DNA from: an uncultured Campylobacter sp.
GTDB taxonomy: Bacteria > Campylobacterota > Campylobacteria > Campylobacterales > Campylobacteraceae
DNA: 14,208 bases
NCBI GenBank assembly: GCA_937965895.1
Contig: CALCKS010000129.1
Span: 1-14,208, forward strand
Direction: 5' to 3'
Shown piece after piece: positions 1-6,898 of this stretch (within the stretch, counting starts at the first letter, position 1; each line of letters starts with the position of its first letter). The translations under genes and the position numbers were made by a program. The notes below the pieces were generated by a model. The model did no database searches and was not told where the DNA came from. It saw nothing but the letters and a program-made list of their open reading frames with translations.

Positions 1-82
1 GTTTAAATAGTTTTTGATTAGGCGTGACGGGAGCATACATATAGTATGTGACCGAGCGCCTTAATCAAAAACTACTTTTAAA
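1..82. repeat. Long imperfect hairpin downstream of the mla-RND operon
   Basis: Positions 8-20 pair perfectly with 62-74 (13 bp), 21-24 (GGCG) pair with 57-60 after one bulged T, 28-30 pair with 52-54, and an inner CATAC/GTATG stem (34-38 with 44-48) closes a five-base loop. The outer TTTAAA of 2-7 can pair with 77-82 across a two-base bulge. The element lies about 20 bases beyond the stop of the minus-strand operon. The T-rich arm is 5' and the A-rich arm 3' on both strands, so it lacks the 3' U-tract of a canonical intrinsic terminator. It could still be a transcript 3'-end structure or a dispersed palindromic repeat. I do not recognise it as a named family. Confidence 0.7.
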
Positions 83-102
83 ATCCGTTCATTTATGGGG
101 AA

Positions 103-2562
103 TCAGCGGGGAATCCTAGCCCGGTAAAAGGTTTTGATCAGAGTTGGCAGCAATACTAGCGCCCCCAGCAACATCATTATCATAACAAGATCGGTCAAAA
201 GTCCGAAATATATCGTCGGGATAAAGTTGCTCGTTACCATGATGCTAAAGCCAAGGATGATCGCAAACGATGTGTAGTACATCGCGTAGCCGATGCTGGC
301 GTGCGAGGCCTTGATCGACTCGACGACGTTTTTACTGCGAAGCTCGATTTTTAGGCGGTGTATATAGTGGATGATGTCGTCCACGCCGATGCCTATGCTG
401 ATAGCCGCTATCGTAATGCTCATGATATCAAGCGGGATACCCATCACGCCCATGACGCCAAATACCGCGCAAAGCGGGATCAAATTTGACGTGATAGCGA
501 TGGCGGCGAGCTTGATGCTTTTAAAAATAATGCAAAAAACGATAAAAAGCGACAAGATAACAAAACCGAAAGAATCCACCTGCGAGGCAATGAGGCTTTG
601 AAGGAGGTTGTTATAAAGCACCATCGCGCCGCTAACTTGCACGCTTGCATTATCATTTACGATCAAATTTGCGATATCGGTTCTAAGCTCTCGCAAAAAC
701 TCGTCCCTACGTAGCGCGTCGTCGCTATCAAGAGTTCGCGCGGTAAAGCGCAGCTCGTTGTCCTTTATGCTCACGTAGGGGCTTAGGATTATGTCTTTGT
801 ACTTTTGCGGGATCTGTTCGTATAGGATCGAGAGCATGAGGCCGTCGGCGGGCTTTTGCGTGATGCGCTCGACGATCTTTACGATGGTGTTTAGGCTGCT
901 CGCGTGCCCGATAAAGCGCTTATTTTCTAGATAGTTATGCACCTTTTTTGCGACGTCGATTTTGTGCTGATTAAACCAGTATTTATCCTCGTTCGCGCTA
1001 GCGGCGAATTCGTCGTCAAATTCGTCTTTAGGCTCGTTTTTGGCCGCGCTTTGCTCAAATTTAGGCTTGTTAAATTTGATCAATATATCAACCGGCACCG
1101 TGCCGCCTAGCTTCGTATCGATCACCTGCATACCCTTGTGGATTTCGGTCGTATCTTTAAAATAGCTTATAAAACTATTTTCAACCTTTAGCTTTGAGAT
1201 GCCGTAAAGCCCGAAAATAAGCACCGCAAGGCTAATGGCGTAAACCGCGCGGCTATGATTTAGCGCAAACGCGGCGCAGTGCTTGGTAAAGCTAAATTTA
1301 TCCTCAAACGTCCTAACCGGAGCGAGCTTTGGCATCAGCGCCATCGCGGAGCCAAATAGCAAAAACGCGAGCGCCAGCGAGATAGAGATCGACGCACTCA
1401 TCATGATACCTAGCATTATGATAGGCTTGATATCAGAAAGCGCAAGCGACAAAAAGCCGATAACGGTCGTAAATATCGCAAAAAACGACGGACTGGCCTT
1501 ATCGCGCAGCGTGAGATAGACTAGTTGACGGTTGCTAAGATGCGGCTTTGTGATGCAAAACTCGCGGTAGCTCACGATCAGGTGTATGACGACGGAGATA
1601 GTGATGATGAGCTGAAGAGCGATGTAGTTTGAGCTAATCACCGTGATCTCCCAGCCGAAAAACCCAAACAACCCGCTCGCCCAAATAACGCTAATCACGC
1701 AGATAAAAATCGGCATAACGATGTAGCGAATCTGCCTAAAAAACAGCCAAAGGCAAAAGACCAAAAGCAGAGTCACGCTGATGCCGTAGGTCGCAAGATC
1801 CGAGCGCACGAAGCTCACCATATCATCCGCGATCATATTTGCCCCGCCTAAAAATAGGCTTTCGCCGCCGCCAAATTTCGCTATCGTCTCGCGTATCTGC
1901 TCGATCGCGGCGTGCTCTTTTATACGCGCTTCGTCGCGGTGAGCCTTAAACTGCGCATTTACGGCGCTTAGGCGCTGTTTTTGCTCGCTGGTGATGTTGC
2001 CGTCTAGCTTGGCGTTTAGCAGGGCGTTTCGCTCGTTTAGTATGCTTTGATATTTCTCGTCGGTCTTTAAATTTAGCACGATCGCCGTAGTTTTTAGGTC
2101 GCGGCTAACGAGGTTGTTCGTATATAGCGGACTATCCACAAACTCGCGTCGCACCAAGGTTTTGTTTATATCGGCATCGACAAGGCTTGGTACGTGCTTA
2201 ACTAGCTCGCTAAGATCGCTAGTTCCGCTTTGAAGCAGCGGGATGTTTAGCACTGAAATGACGTTTGATACGAGCTCGTTTTTTTCTAGTTCGCGGCTTA
2301 AATTTTCTATCTTTTCAAGCGTAGAGGGCGCGAGCAGATCGTCTTTTGGCGTGTAGGCGATGACTAGGTAGTTTGGGCTAACGTAGCGCTTAAAAACGTC
2401 TCTAAAAACGGCTAGATCTTTATCGTTTTCAAGCAGCAGCGTCTCGGTCGACGCGTCCACCTCGAGCTTGCCACTAAAATATCCAAAAAAGAGCGTCGCG
2501 GCCAGTACGCCTGCGATAACGCTCTTTGGAAAGTTGACGATAAATTTAAAAATCCGCTTCAT
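103..2562 (-). CDS. RND superfamily (MMPL-type) transporter of the mla cluster
   Basis: This is a large inner-membrane protein of the RND/MMPL type, close in organisation to Cj1373 of C. jejuni and distantly to hopanoid exporters. An N-terminal membrane segment (about residues 9-30) is followed by a long periplasmic domain. Then come a cluster of segments around 255-415, a second single segment (about 440-458), a second periplasmic domain, and a final cluster (about 660-810). The GVDD motif near residue 730 matches the charged RND transmembrane motif for proton coupling. I chose the ATG at 2562 because AAGG sits five bases upstream; a TTG one codon earlier lies too close to that site. It follows mlaC by seven bases, so it probably moves or receives phospholipid with MlaC/MlaA, driven by the proton gradient. 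Substrate and direction are inference. Residues 513-519 carry an acidic DEFDDEF stretch also seen in MlaA. Confidence 0.9.
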   Translation of the reverse strand: MKRIFKFIVNFPKSVIAGVLAATLFFGYFSGKLEVDASTETLLLENDKDLAVFRDVFKRYVSPNYLVIAYTPKDDLLAPSTLEKIENLSRELEKNELVSNVISVLNIPLLQSGTSDLSELVKHVPSLVDADINKTLVRREFVDSPLYTNNLVSRDLKTTAIVLNLKTDEKYQSILNERNALLNAKLDGNITSEQKQRLSAVNAQFKAHRDEARIKEHAAIEQIRETIAKFGGGESLFLGGANMIADDMVSFVRSDLATYGISVTLLLVFCLWLFFRQIRYIVMPIFICVISVIWASGLFGFFGWEITVISSNYIALQLIITISVVIHLIVSYREFCITKPHLSNRQLVYLTLRDKASPSFFAIFTTVIGFLSLALSDIKPIIMLGIMMSASISISLALAFLLFGSAMALMPKLAPVRTFEDKFSFTKHCAAFALNHSRAVYAISLAVLIFGLYGISKLKVENSFISYFKDTTEIHKGMQVIDTKLGGTVPVDILIKFNKPKFEQSAAKNEPKDEFDDEFAASANEDKYWFNQHKIDVAKKVHNYLENKRFIGHASSLNTIVKIVERITQKPADGLMLSILYEQIPQKYKDIILSPYVSIKDNELRFTARTLDSDDALRRDEFLRELRTDIANLIVNDNASVQVSGAMVLYNNLLQSLIASQVDSFGFVILSLFIVFCIIFKSIKLAAIAITSNLIPLCAVFGVMGVMGIPLDIMSITIAAISIGIGVDDIIHYIHRLKIELRSKNVVESIKASHASIGYAMYYTSFAIILGFSIMVTSNFIPTIYFGLLTDLVMIMMLLGALVLLPTLIKTFYRARIPR

Positions 2563-2569
2563 CAACGCC

Positions 2570-3157
2570 TTATTGCGGAGCTTGGACGGAGTTTAGCTTG
2601 CTAAGCAAATTTTCAAAGCTCTCGTTTTCCATCAGGCTATCAAACTGGCTGCGGTAGGTTTGAATGATACTAACGCCTAAAATTTCGACGTCATAGATGA
2701 GCCAGCCGCGCTCTTTGGCGTTGTAAAATTTATACGTAAAGCCGTAATTTTTGCCGTCTTCGCCGACTAAATCAGCGTTTAGAAAGTAGCGATTTTCGTT
2801 CGGCTTGGTTACATCTTTAAAATTTATAGTTTGGTTTTTATAGCTTAAAAGCTTATCGACGTAGCTTGACTTTAATCTCTCTTCAAAAGCTTTGTTAAAT
2901 TTGACCTTTTGCTCGGCGCTTAGGTTGTTGTAGCGCTTGCTTAGAGCGATCTTGGACATCTGCTCGTAGTCGAAATACGGATCAAAAACGGCGAAAATTT
3001 TACTTATTTTCTCGTCTTTGCTCAAATTTGCGTTTTTTAGCACCTCGATGGCGTCTTGCGTCGTTTTTTGCATCGTAGGTTTTATCTGCTCCTCGCTGAT
3101 AGCAAAGAGGCTAACCGCGCTAAAAAGCGCAAGCAGGATGATTTTTAAAAATTTCAT
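2570..3157 (-). CDS. mlaC: MlaC-family periplasmic phospholipid carrier
   Basis: The protein is 195 residues, close to the usual size of the MlaC/Ttg2D (toluene tolerance) family. Residues 1-19 are a Sec signal peptide ending LFA. The mature part has the family pattern: an N-terminal helix with DAIEVL, a region rich in KLSAEQK-type lysine/glutamate with YNNLSAEQ, then the beta-sheet face that holds the lipid (FTYKFYN, GWLIYDVEI, GVSIIQTYRSQF). The GVS(I)IxxYRxQF ending is a strong family signature. In the known pathway MlaC ferries phospholipid across the periplasm between an MlaA complex and an inner-membrane transporter. Here the inner-membrane partner in the operon is an RND protein rather than MlaFEDB. 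One base separates it from the mlaA stop. Confidence 0.93.
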   Translation of the reverse strand: MKFLKIILLALFSAVSLFAISEEQIKPTMQKTTQDAIEVLKNANLSKDEKISKIFAVFDPYFDYEQMSKIALSKRYNNLSAEQKVKFNKAFEERLKSSYVDKLLSYKNQTINFKDVTKPNENRYFLNADLVGEDGKNYGFTYKFYNAKERGWLIYDVEILGVSIIQTYRSQFDSLMENESFENLLSKLNSVQAPQ

Positions 3158-3158
3158 T

Positions 3159-3860
3159 TTATTCCTTTATTAAGTGGTTGCGGCGCTGTTCGTAGGCGTC
3201 GCGTAGAAACGGATATAGATCGATCGCGTCTTTTTTAAGATTGTCGTAAGCGTCTGGGTGCAAGGACAAAAGATTGCCCTGACGGAATGTTTTTATAGCA
3301 AAGGAGTCTAGAGCAGGCTTTACGTAACTGACGGGATCGAGATAATAATCGCCGACTAGACCGACGATATCGCGTAAATTTGAGGGTCCGATAAACGGCA
3401 AAACCACGTGAAAGCCGCTACCAACGCCCCAGTAACCTAGCGTCTGACCGAAGTCCTCGTCGTGGCGCTGCAGATTGTAGTATTTCGCGCCGTCGGTTAG
3501 CCCGCCAAAGCCGATAATCGTATTTGCCAAAAACCTTAGCGTCTCCTCGCCGGCCTCGCTAAATTTAAACTGCAAGAGGTTGTTTACGAAGCGAACGGGA
3601 TATAAAAGGTTGTCAAAAAAGTTCCCCACTGCAGTTCTAGCAGCCTCGGGCACTACGTAGTTGTAACCTTTTATCGCTGGATGGATGGCGTTTACGTACA
3701 TAAAATCATTAAATCCAGTCATCATTCTATTATAGCCGCTAAGCGGATCGAAAATCTCGCTAGGCTGCGTAAATTCGTCGTCAAATTCGCTCTTTTCCTG
3801 CGTTTGTTCGGCAAAAACGCAACTAAAAAAAAGCAAAAGAGAGAGTAAAAATTTTCTCAT
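3159..3860 (-). CDS. mlaA: MlaA/VacJ-family outer-membrane phospholipid protein
   Basis: At 233 residues from the start chosen here, this is a typical VacJ/MlaA protein. Diagnostic stretches are FDPLSGYNRMMTGFND near residue 37, the conserved YVxPEAxRTAVGNFFDNL block, and GFGGLTD, DFGQTLGYWGVGSGFHVVLPFIGPSNLRD-like sequence in the second half. MlaA sits in the outer membrane and removes misplaced phospholipid from the outer leaflet. The frame is open upstream to an ATG at 3980, but the start at 3860 has a GGAG site six bases away and yields a proper signal sequence. The lipobox is weak (FFSC with Phe at -3), so either lipidation at Cys13 or signal peptidase I cleavage after CVFA is possible. 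An acidic EFDDEF stretch lies at residues 25-30, just after the signal peptide. It heads the operon mlaA-mlaC-RND. Confidence 0.93.
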   Translation of the reverse strand: MRKFLLSLLLFFSCVFAEQTQEKSEFDDEFTQPSEIFDPLSGYNRMMTGFNDFMYVNAIHPAIKGYNYVVPEAARTAVGNFFDNLLYPVRFVNNLLQFKFSEAGEETLRFLANTIIGFGGLTDGAKYYNLQRHDEDFGQTLGYWGVGSGFHVVLPFIGPSNLRDIVGLVGDYYLDPVSYVKPALDSFAIKTFRQGNLLSLHPDAYDNLKKDAIDLYPFLRDAYEQRRNHLIKE

Positions 3861-3896
3861 CAAATCTCCGAATTTTAAGTCTGCAAAGGCAGTAAC

Positions 3897-3913
3897 TTGA
3901 GATTTTATCTCAA
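3897..3913. promoter_or_regulatory. Inverted repeat over a -10-like hexamer upstream of mlaA
   Basis: TTGAGAT and ATCTCAA form perfect 7-bp arms around a three-base spacer. On the minus strand the centre reads TAAAAT, a plausible -10 for mlaA, whose ATG is 37 bases downstream. It may be an operator or a 5'-UTR hairpin. Both readings are inference. Confidence 0.35.
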
Positions 3914-3981
3914 TGTAGCTTTTAAATTTATAAATTTCAAAATGCCCGGTATTACGAAGTTTATTTAAGTTATTTTTCATA

Positions 3982-3995
3982 TATATTTAAATATA
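3982..3995. promoter_or_regulatory. Perfect 14-bp palindrome, candidate ModE-type operator
   Basis: TATATTTAAATATA is a perfect palindrome in the intergenic region between the divergent mlaA and modE-like genes, about 50 bases upstream of the latter. Known ModE boxes contain TATAT-like half-sites in inverted orientation, so autoregulation of the mod operon is possible. AT-rich palindromes also occur by chance here, so support is modest. Confidence 0.3.
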
Positions 3996-4010
3996 CTTCC
4001 TAGCAAATTA

Positions 4011-4030
4011 TTTTTTTATATTGATAGAAT
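4011..4030 (+). promoter_or_regulatory. Probable promoter of the mod operon
   Basis: A run of seven T is followed by TATATT (4017-4022) and then TAGAAT (4025-4030), the T-rich plus -10 arrangement typical of Campylobacter sigma70 promoters. A strong GGGGG ribosome site (4033-4037) lies six bases before the ATG at 4044. The start site is not determined from sequence alone. Confidence 0.5.
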
Positions 4031-4043
4031 TTGGGGGATTTTC

Positions 4044-4826
4044 ATGAAAGCAGACGTTAGTTTAGAGCTATTTTTAGATAGCGGAGTATCCGTGCTAGCT
4101 AAGCACATAGAGCTTTTAAAGGCCGTAGAGCACACCAAAAGCATAACAAAAGCGGCCGAGTACGTCGGCATCTCGTACAAAAACGCATGGGACAGCCTAG
4201 ACGCGCTAAATAACCGCTCGGACGAACCGCTAATCGCAAGAGCCGAGGGCAACAAGAAAAACAGCGGCTCGGAGCTCACGCCGTACGGCAAAAAGATGAT
4301 CGCGCTGTACGACGCGATGCTGGAGAGCCAAAAGATATTTTTAGAAAAAGTTTGTTCAAATATAAACGTCGATACGAACGAAATTTTAAATTTACAGCGC
4401 ATGAGCATGAGTCTAAGCGCGCGAAACCAACTAAGCTGTGAGATAACCGAAGTAAAAACGGGCGCGGTAAATTCGCAAATCAGCGCCAAGCTCTCAAACG
4501 GCGAAATTTTACGCGCCAACGTCACGGTCGAGTCTGAAAAAAATCTAAATTTAAAAGTCGGCAAAAAGGTCGTATTTATCTTCAAAGCTCCAAGCGTAAT
4601 GCTCGCAAAAGAGGAAAACCTAAAACTAAGCGCGGCAAATTTACTAAAAGGACGCGTGATCGAGGCCAAAATCGGCTCAGTAAACGCCGAAATCGTACTA
4701 GAAATCAGCAATCATCAGACGATAACCTCCATCATCACCAAAGAAAGCGCGATGCAGATGCGTATCGGCGTGGGCGACGAGCTCACCGCTATAATCAAAG
4801 CAAGTCAAATCATAATAGGAGTATAA
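4044..4826 (+). CDS. modE: ModE-type molybdate-responsive regulator (wHTH plus di-Mop)
   Basis: This 260-residue protein is about the length of E. coli ModE. Residues 20-90 form the LysR-like winged helix of ModE (HIELLKAVEHTKSITKAAEYVGISYKNAWDSL is the helix-turn-helix part, ending in TPYGKKMIALYD). Residues about 125-190 and 196-260 are two Mop/TOBE repeats that bind molybdate (SARNQLSCEI, and LLKGRVIEAK followed by NAEIVLEI). In the known system, molybdate-loaded ModE dimers repress modABC and adjust molybdoenzyme genes. Its position as first gene of the mod operon suggests autoregulation. The wing and both Mop modules look intact. The stop is three bases before the modA ATG, and the stop region carries the modA GGAG site. 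Confidence 0.88.
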   Translation: MKADVSLELFLDSGVSVLAKHIELLKAVEHTKSITKAAEYVGISYKNAWDSLDALNNRSDEPLIARAEGNKKNSGSELTPYGKKMIALYDAMLESQKIFLEKVCSNINVDTNEILNLQRMSMSLSARNQLSCEITEVKTGAVNSQISAKLSNGEILRANVTVESEKNLNLKVGKKVVFIFKAPSVMLAKEENLKLSAANLLKGRVIEAKIGSVNAEIVLEISNHQTITSIITKESAMQMRIGVGDELTAIIKASQIIIGV

Positions 4827-4829
4827 GAA

Positions 4830-5576
4830 ATGAAAAAAACATTTTTTTCGTTAGTAGTTGCGGCCATCGCCGCTTTTAACCTAAACGCAGGCGAGATCAA
4901 CGTATTTGCCGCCGCAAACGTCACTTACGCGTTTGACGAGCTAAAGGCGGAGTTTGCTAAATCAAACCCTGACACCAAAGTAACCGTCACTCTAGGAGCT
5001 AGCGGCGCGCTATCTACGCAGGTCAAAAACGGCGCTCCGGCGGACGTTTTCATGGCTGCAAATATGAAATTCGTACAAGACCTATACGACACTAAATTTG
5101 CCGTAACAGAGCCTGTAGTGTACGCCCAGGGCGCGCTTGCTCTATTTACGATCAGAGATATCGATCTAGCTAAGGGCATAAACGCTGTTGAAGGCCTAAA
5201 AGCCATCGCGATCGCAAATCCTGAAACCGCTCCGTACGGCAAAGCTAGCATCGAAGCTCTAAAAAAAGCGGGCATCTACGATAAAGTCGAGAAAAACGTC
5301 ATCCTAGCAAAATCTATCGGCGAAGCTCTAAGCCAAGCTCTAAGCGCTGCTGACGTCGGATTTATCGCGGCTTCTGCTATGTACGATAAAAAAATGGCCG
5401 AGTACAAAGAGGGCAAAAACTTTATCCTCATCGATCCTGCGCTCTACACTCCGATCGATCAAGGTATGGTTATCCTAAAACACGGCGAAAACAATCCTGA
5501 AGCCAAGGCTTTCTACGACTTCATCAGAAGCGACCGCGCGAAAGAAATCTTTAGAAAATTCGGATACAACATCTAA
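4830..5576 (+). CDS. modA: ModA, periplasmic molybdate-binding protein
   Basis: ModA captures molybdate (and tungstate) in the periplasm and delivers it to the ModB-ModC transporter. Residues 1-20 are a Sec signal peptide ending LNA. The mature protein opens with INVFAAANVTYAFDELKAEF, which contains the Ala/Ala/Asn loop of the anion site. GASGALSTQVKNGAPADVFMAA contributes the second binding serine and the ADVFxxA family signature. NPETAPYGKASIEAL and the IGEALSQALSAADVGFIAAS stretch belong to the second lobe. At 248 residues with no gaps it looks complete. GGAG lies eight bases before the ATG, inside the end of the preceding gene. Confidence 0.96.
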   Translation: MKKTFFSLVVAAIAAFNLNAGEINVFAAANVTYAFDELKAEFAKSNPDTKVTVTLGASGALSTQVKNGAPADVFMAANMKFVQDLYDTKFAVTEPVVYAQGALALFTIRDIDLAKGINAVEGLKAIAIANPETAPYGKASIEALKKAGIYDKVEKNVILAKSIGEALSQALSAADVGFIAASAMYDKKMAEYKEGKNFILIDPALYTPIDQGMVILKHGENNPEAKAFYDFIRSDRAKEIFRKFGYNI

Positions 5577-5957
5577 ATGATAAAGGCTAAAATTTCGGCG
5601 ATAGAGCAAAACGACGGCGTTAGCGTTTTTGAGTTTAGCGCCGAAAATTTGAGCCTAAAAATGCTCTCCTTGGAAAATCTACAAAATTTAAAAATCGGCG
5701 ACGAAGTTCGGCTAAACTTTAAAAGCTCGGACGTCTTCGTCGCCACCTCACGGATTTTAAACTGCTCGGTCTCAAACGAGATAAAAGCGCAAATTTCAGA
5801 TATCGAGCAAGGACAAATCACGAGCTCGCTGCATCTAAACGCGGGCAAATTTGAGTTTGAAAGCATAATCTCCACGGCATCGCTAAAGCGGCTAAATTTA
5901 GCGCCGGGCGATCAAATTTACGCCTACGTCAAGGCAACCTCGCTCTACATCGCATGA
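5577..5957 (+). CDS. Stand-alone di-Mop (TOBE) molybdate-binding protein
   Basis: The 126 residues are two tandem Mop/TOBE repeats and nothing else. Residues 1-62 (IKAKISAIEQNDGVSVFEF ... LKIGDEVRLNFKSSDVFVAT) match residues 66-126 (IKAQISDIEQGQITSSLHL ... LAPGDQIYAYVKATSLYIA). Such proteins store or buffer molybdate in the cytoplasm, or pass it to ModE, ModC or cofactor synthesis. C. jejuni has the same kind of gene (Cj0302c) between modA and modB/C. The ATG directly abuts the modA stop and the stop overlaps the modC ATG by four bases, so translation is coupled on both sides. No DNA-binding part is present. Exact function in this operon is inference. Confidence 0.9.
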   Translation: MIKAKISAIEQNDGVSVFEFSAENLSLKMLSLENLQNLKIGDEVRLNFKSSDVFVATSRILNCSVSNEIKAQISDIEQGQITSSLHLNAGKFEFESIISTASLKRLNLAPGDQIYAYVKATSLYIA

Positions 5958-6898
5958 TAGAACTAAACTGCATAAAAAGCCTAAACGGCGCAAACGGGAA
6001 ATTTGATCTAGACGTAAATTTGAACGTAAAAAAGGGCGAATTCGTCGCTCTTTACGGCAAAAGCGGCAGCGGCAAAACTACGCTACTGCGCCTAATCGCA
6101 GGCTTTGAAACGCCTAATAGCGGAATGATAAAAGCAGGCGGTCAGACGCTATTTGACGGTAAAAACTTCGCTCCGCCGCAAAGCCGAAATATCGGGTTTT
6201 TATTTCAAGACTACGCGCTTTTTCCAAATATGAACGTGATGAAAAACCTGCTTTTTGCAAATAACGACGTAAATTTAGCCCGCAAACTGCTGGGTCTTGT
6301 CGAGATGAGCTCGCTAGAAAACGCCGCCATCTCGCAGCTCTCCGGCGGCCAAAAGCAGCGCGCCGCCCTAGCCCGCGCTCTCATGCGAAAGCCAGAAATT
6401 TTACTACTCGACGAGCCTCTATCGGCGCTTGATAACGCCATGCGCAAAAAGCTGCAAGACTACCTTGCCAAGGTGCACGCCGAGTTTGATATGACGACGA
6501 TTTTGGTTAGCCACGACGTCGCGGAGATCTATAAACTCGCCTCAAAAGTTTTCGTGCTAGAGGGCGGTAAAATCGCGCAAGAAGGCAGCCCTGGCGAGAT
6601 ATTTTTGCGCCACAGCGGCTCGCAGAAATTTAGCCTGCCGGCAAAAATTTTAGAGATATCAAAGCGCGACGCCATCTACGTAGCCGTCGTTTCCGTCGGT
6701 CAGCAGCTTTGCGAAGTGGCTCTAAGCACGGCTGAAGCCGCAAATTTAAAAGCGGGTGACGAAGCGGCGATAAGCGCCAAGGCTTTTGGGTTAAATTTGC
6801 AAAAAAGCAGTAGTGAAAACGACAAATTTTACGGCGCAAAATCGGGCAAATTTGACGAGCGAAACGATCAAATTTACGCGCAAAGCGAGGCTAGATGA
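5954..6898 (+). CDS. modC: ModC, molybdate ABC transporter ATPase
   Basis: All ABC ATPase motifs are present: Walker A GKSGSGKTT at residues 35-43, Q-loop Gln85, signature LSGGQ at 129-133, Walker B ILLLDEP at 149-155 and the switch His at 187 (VSHD). After the nucleotide-binding domain, residues about 230-285 are a single Mop/TOBE module (AKILEISKRDAIYVAVVSV ... LKAGDEAAISAKAFGL), the regulatory domain known in ModC, followed by a short polar tail. Total length is 314 residues, a little below E. coli ModC. It powers import through ModB. Four-base ATGA overlaps link it to the TOBE gene before and to modB after it. Confidence 0.96.
   Translation: MIELNCIKSLNGANGKFDLDVNLNVKKGEFVALYGKSGSGKTTLLRLIAGFETPNSGMIKAGGQTLFDGKNFAPPQSRNIGFLFQDYALFPNMNVMKNLLFANNDVNLARKLLGLVEMSSLENAAISQLSGGQKQRAALARALMRKPEILLLDEPLSALDNAMRKKLQDYLAKVHAEFDMTTILVSHDVAEIYKLASKVFVLEGGKIAQEGSPGEIFLRHSGSQKFSLPAKILEISKRDAIYVAVVSVGQQLCEVALSTAEAANLKAGDEAAISAKAFGLNLQKSSSENDKFYGAKSGKFDERNDQIYAQSEAR

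Noticed and set aside
4016..4711. 231-codon minus-strand open frame opposite the ModE-type gene
   Set aside because: It is antisense to a protein with clear winged-helix and Mop motifs, has no family features, and arises from the codon bias of the true gene.
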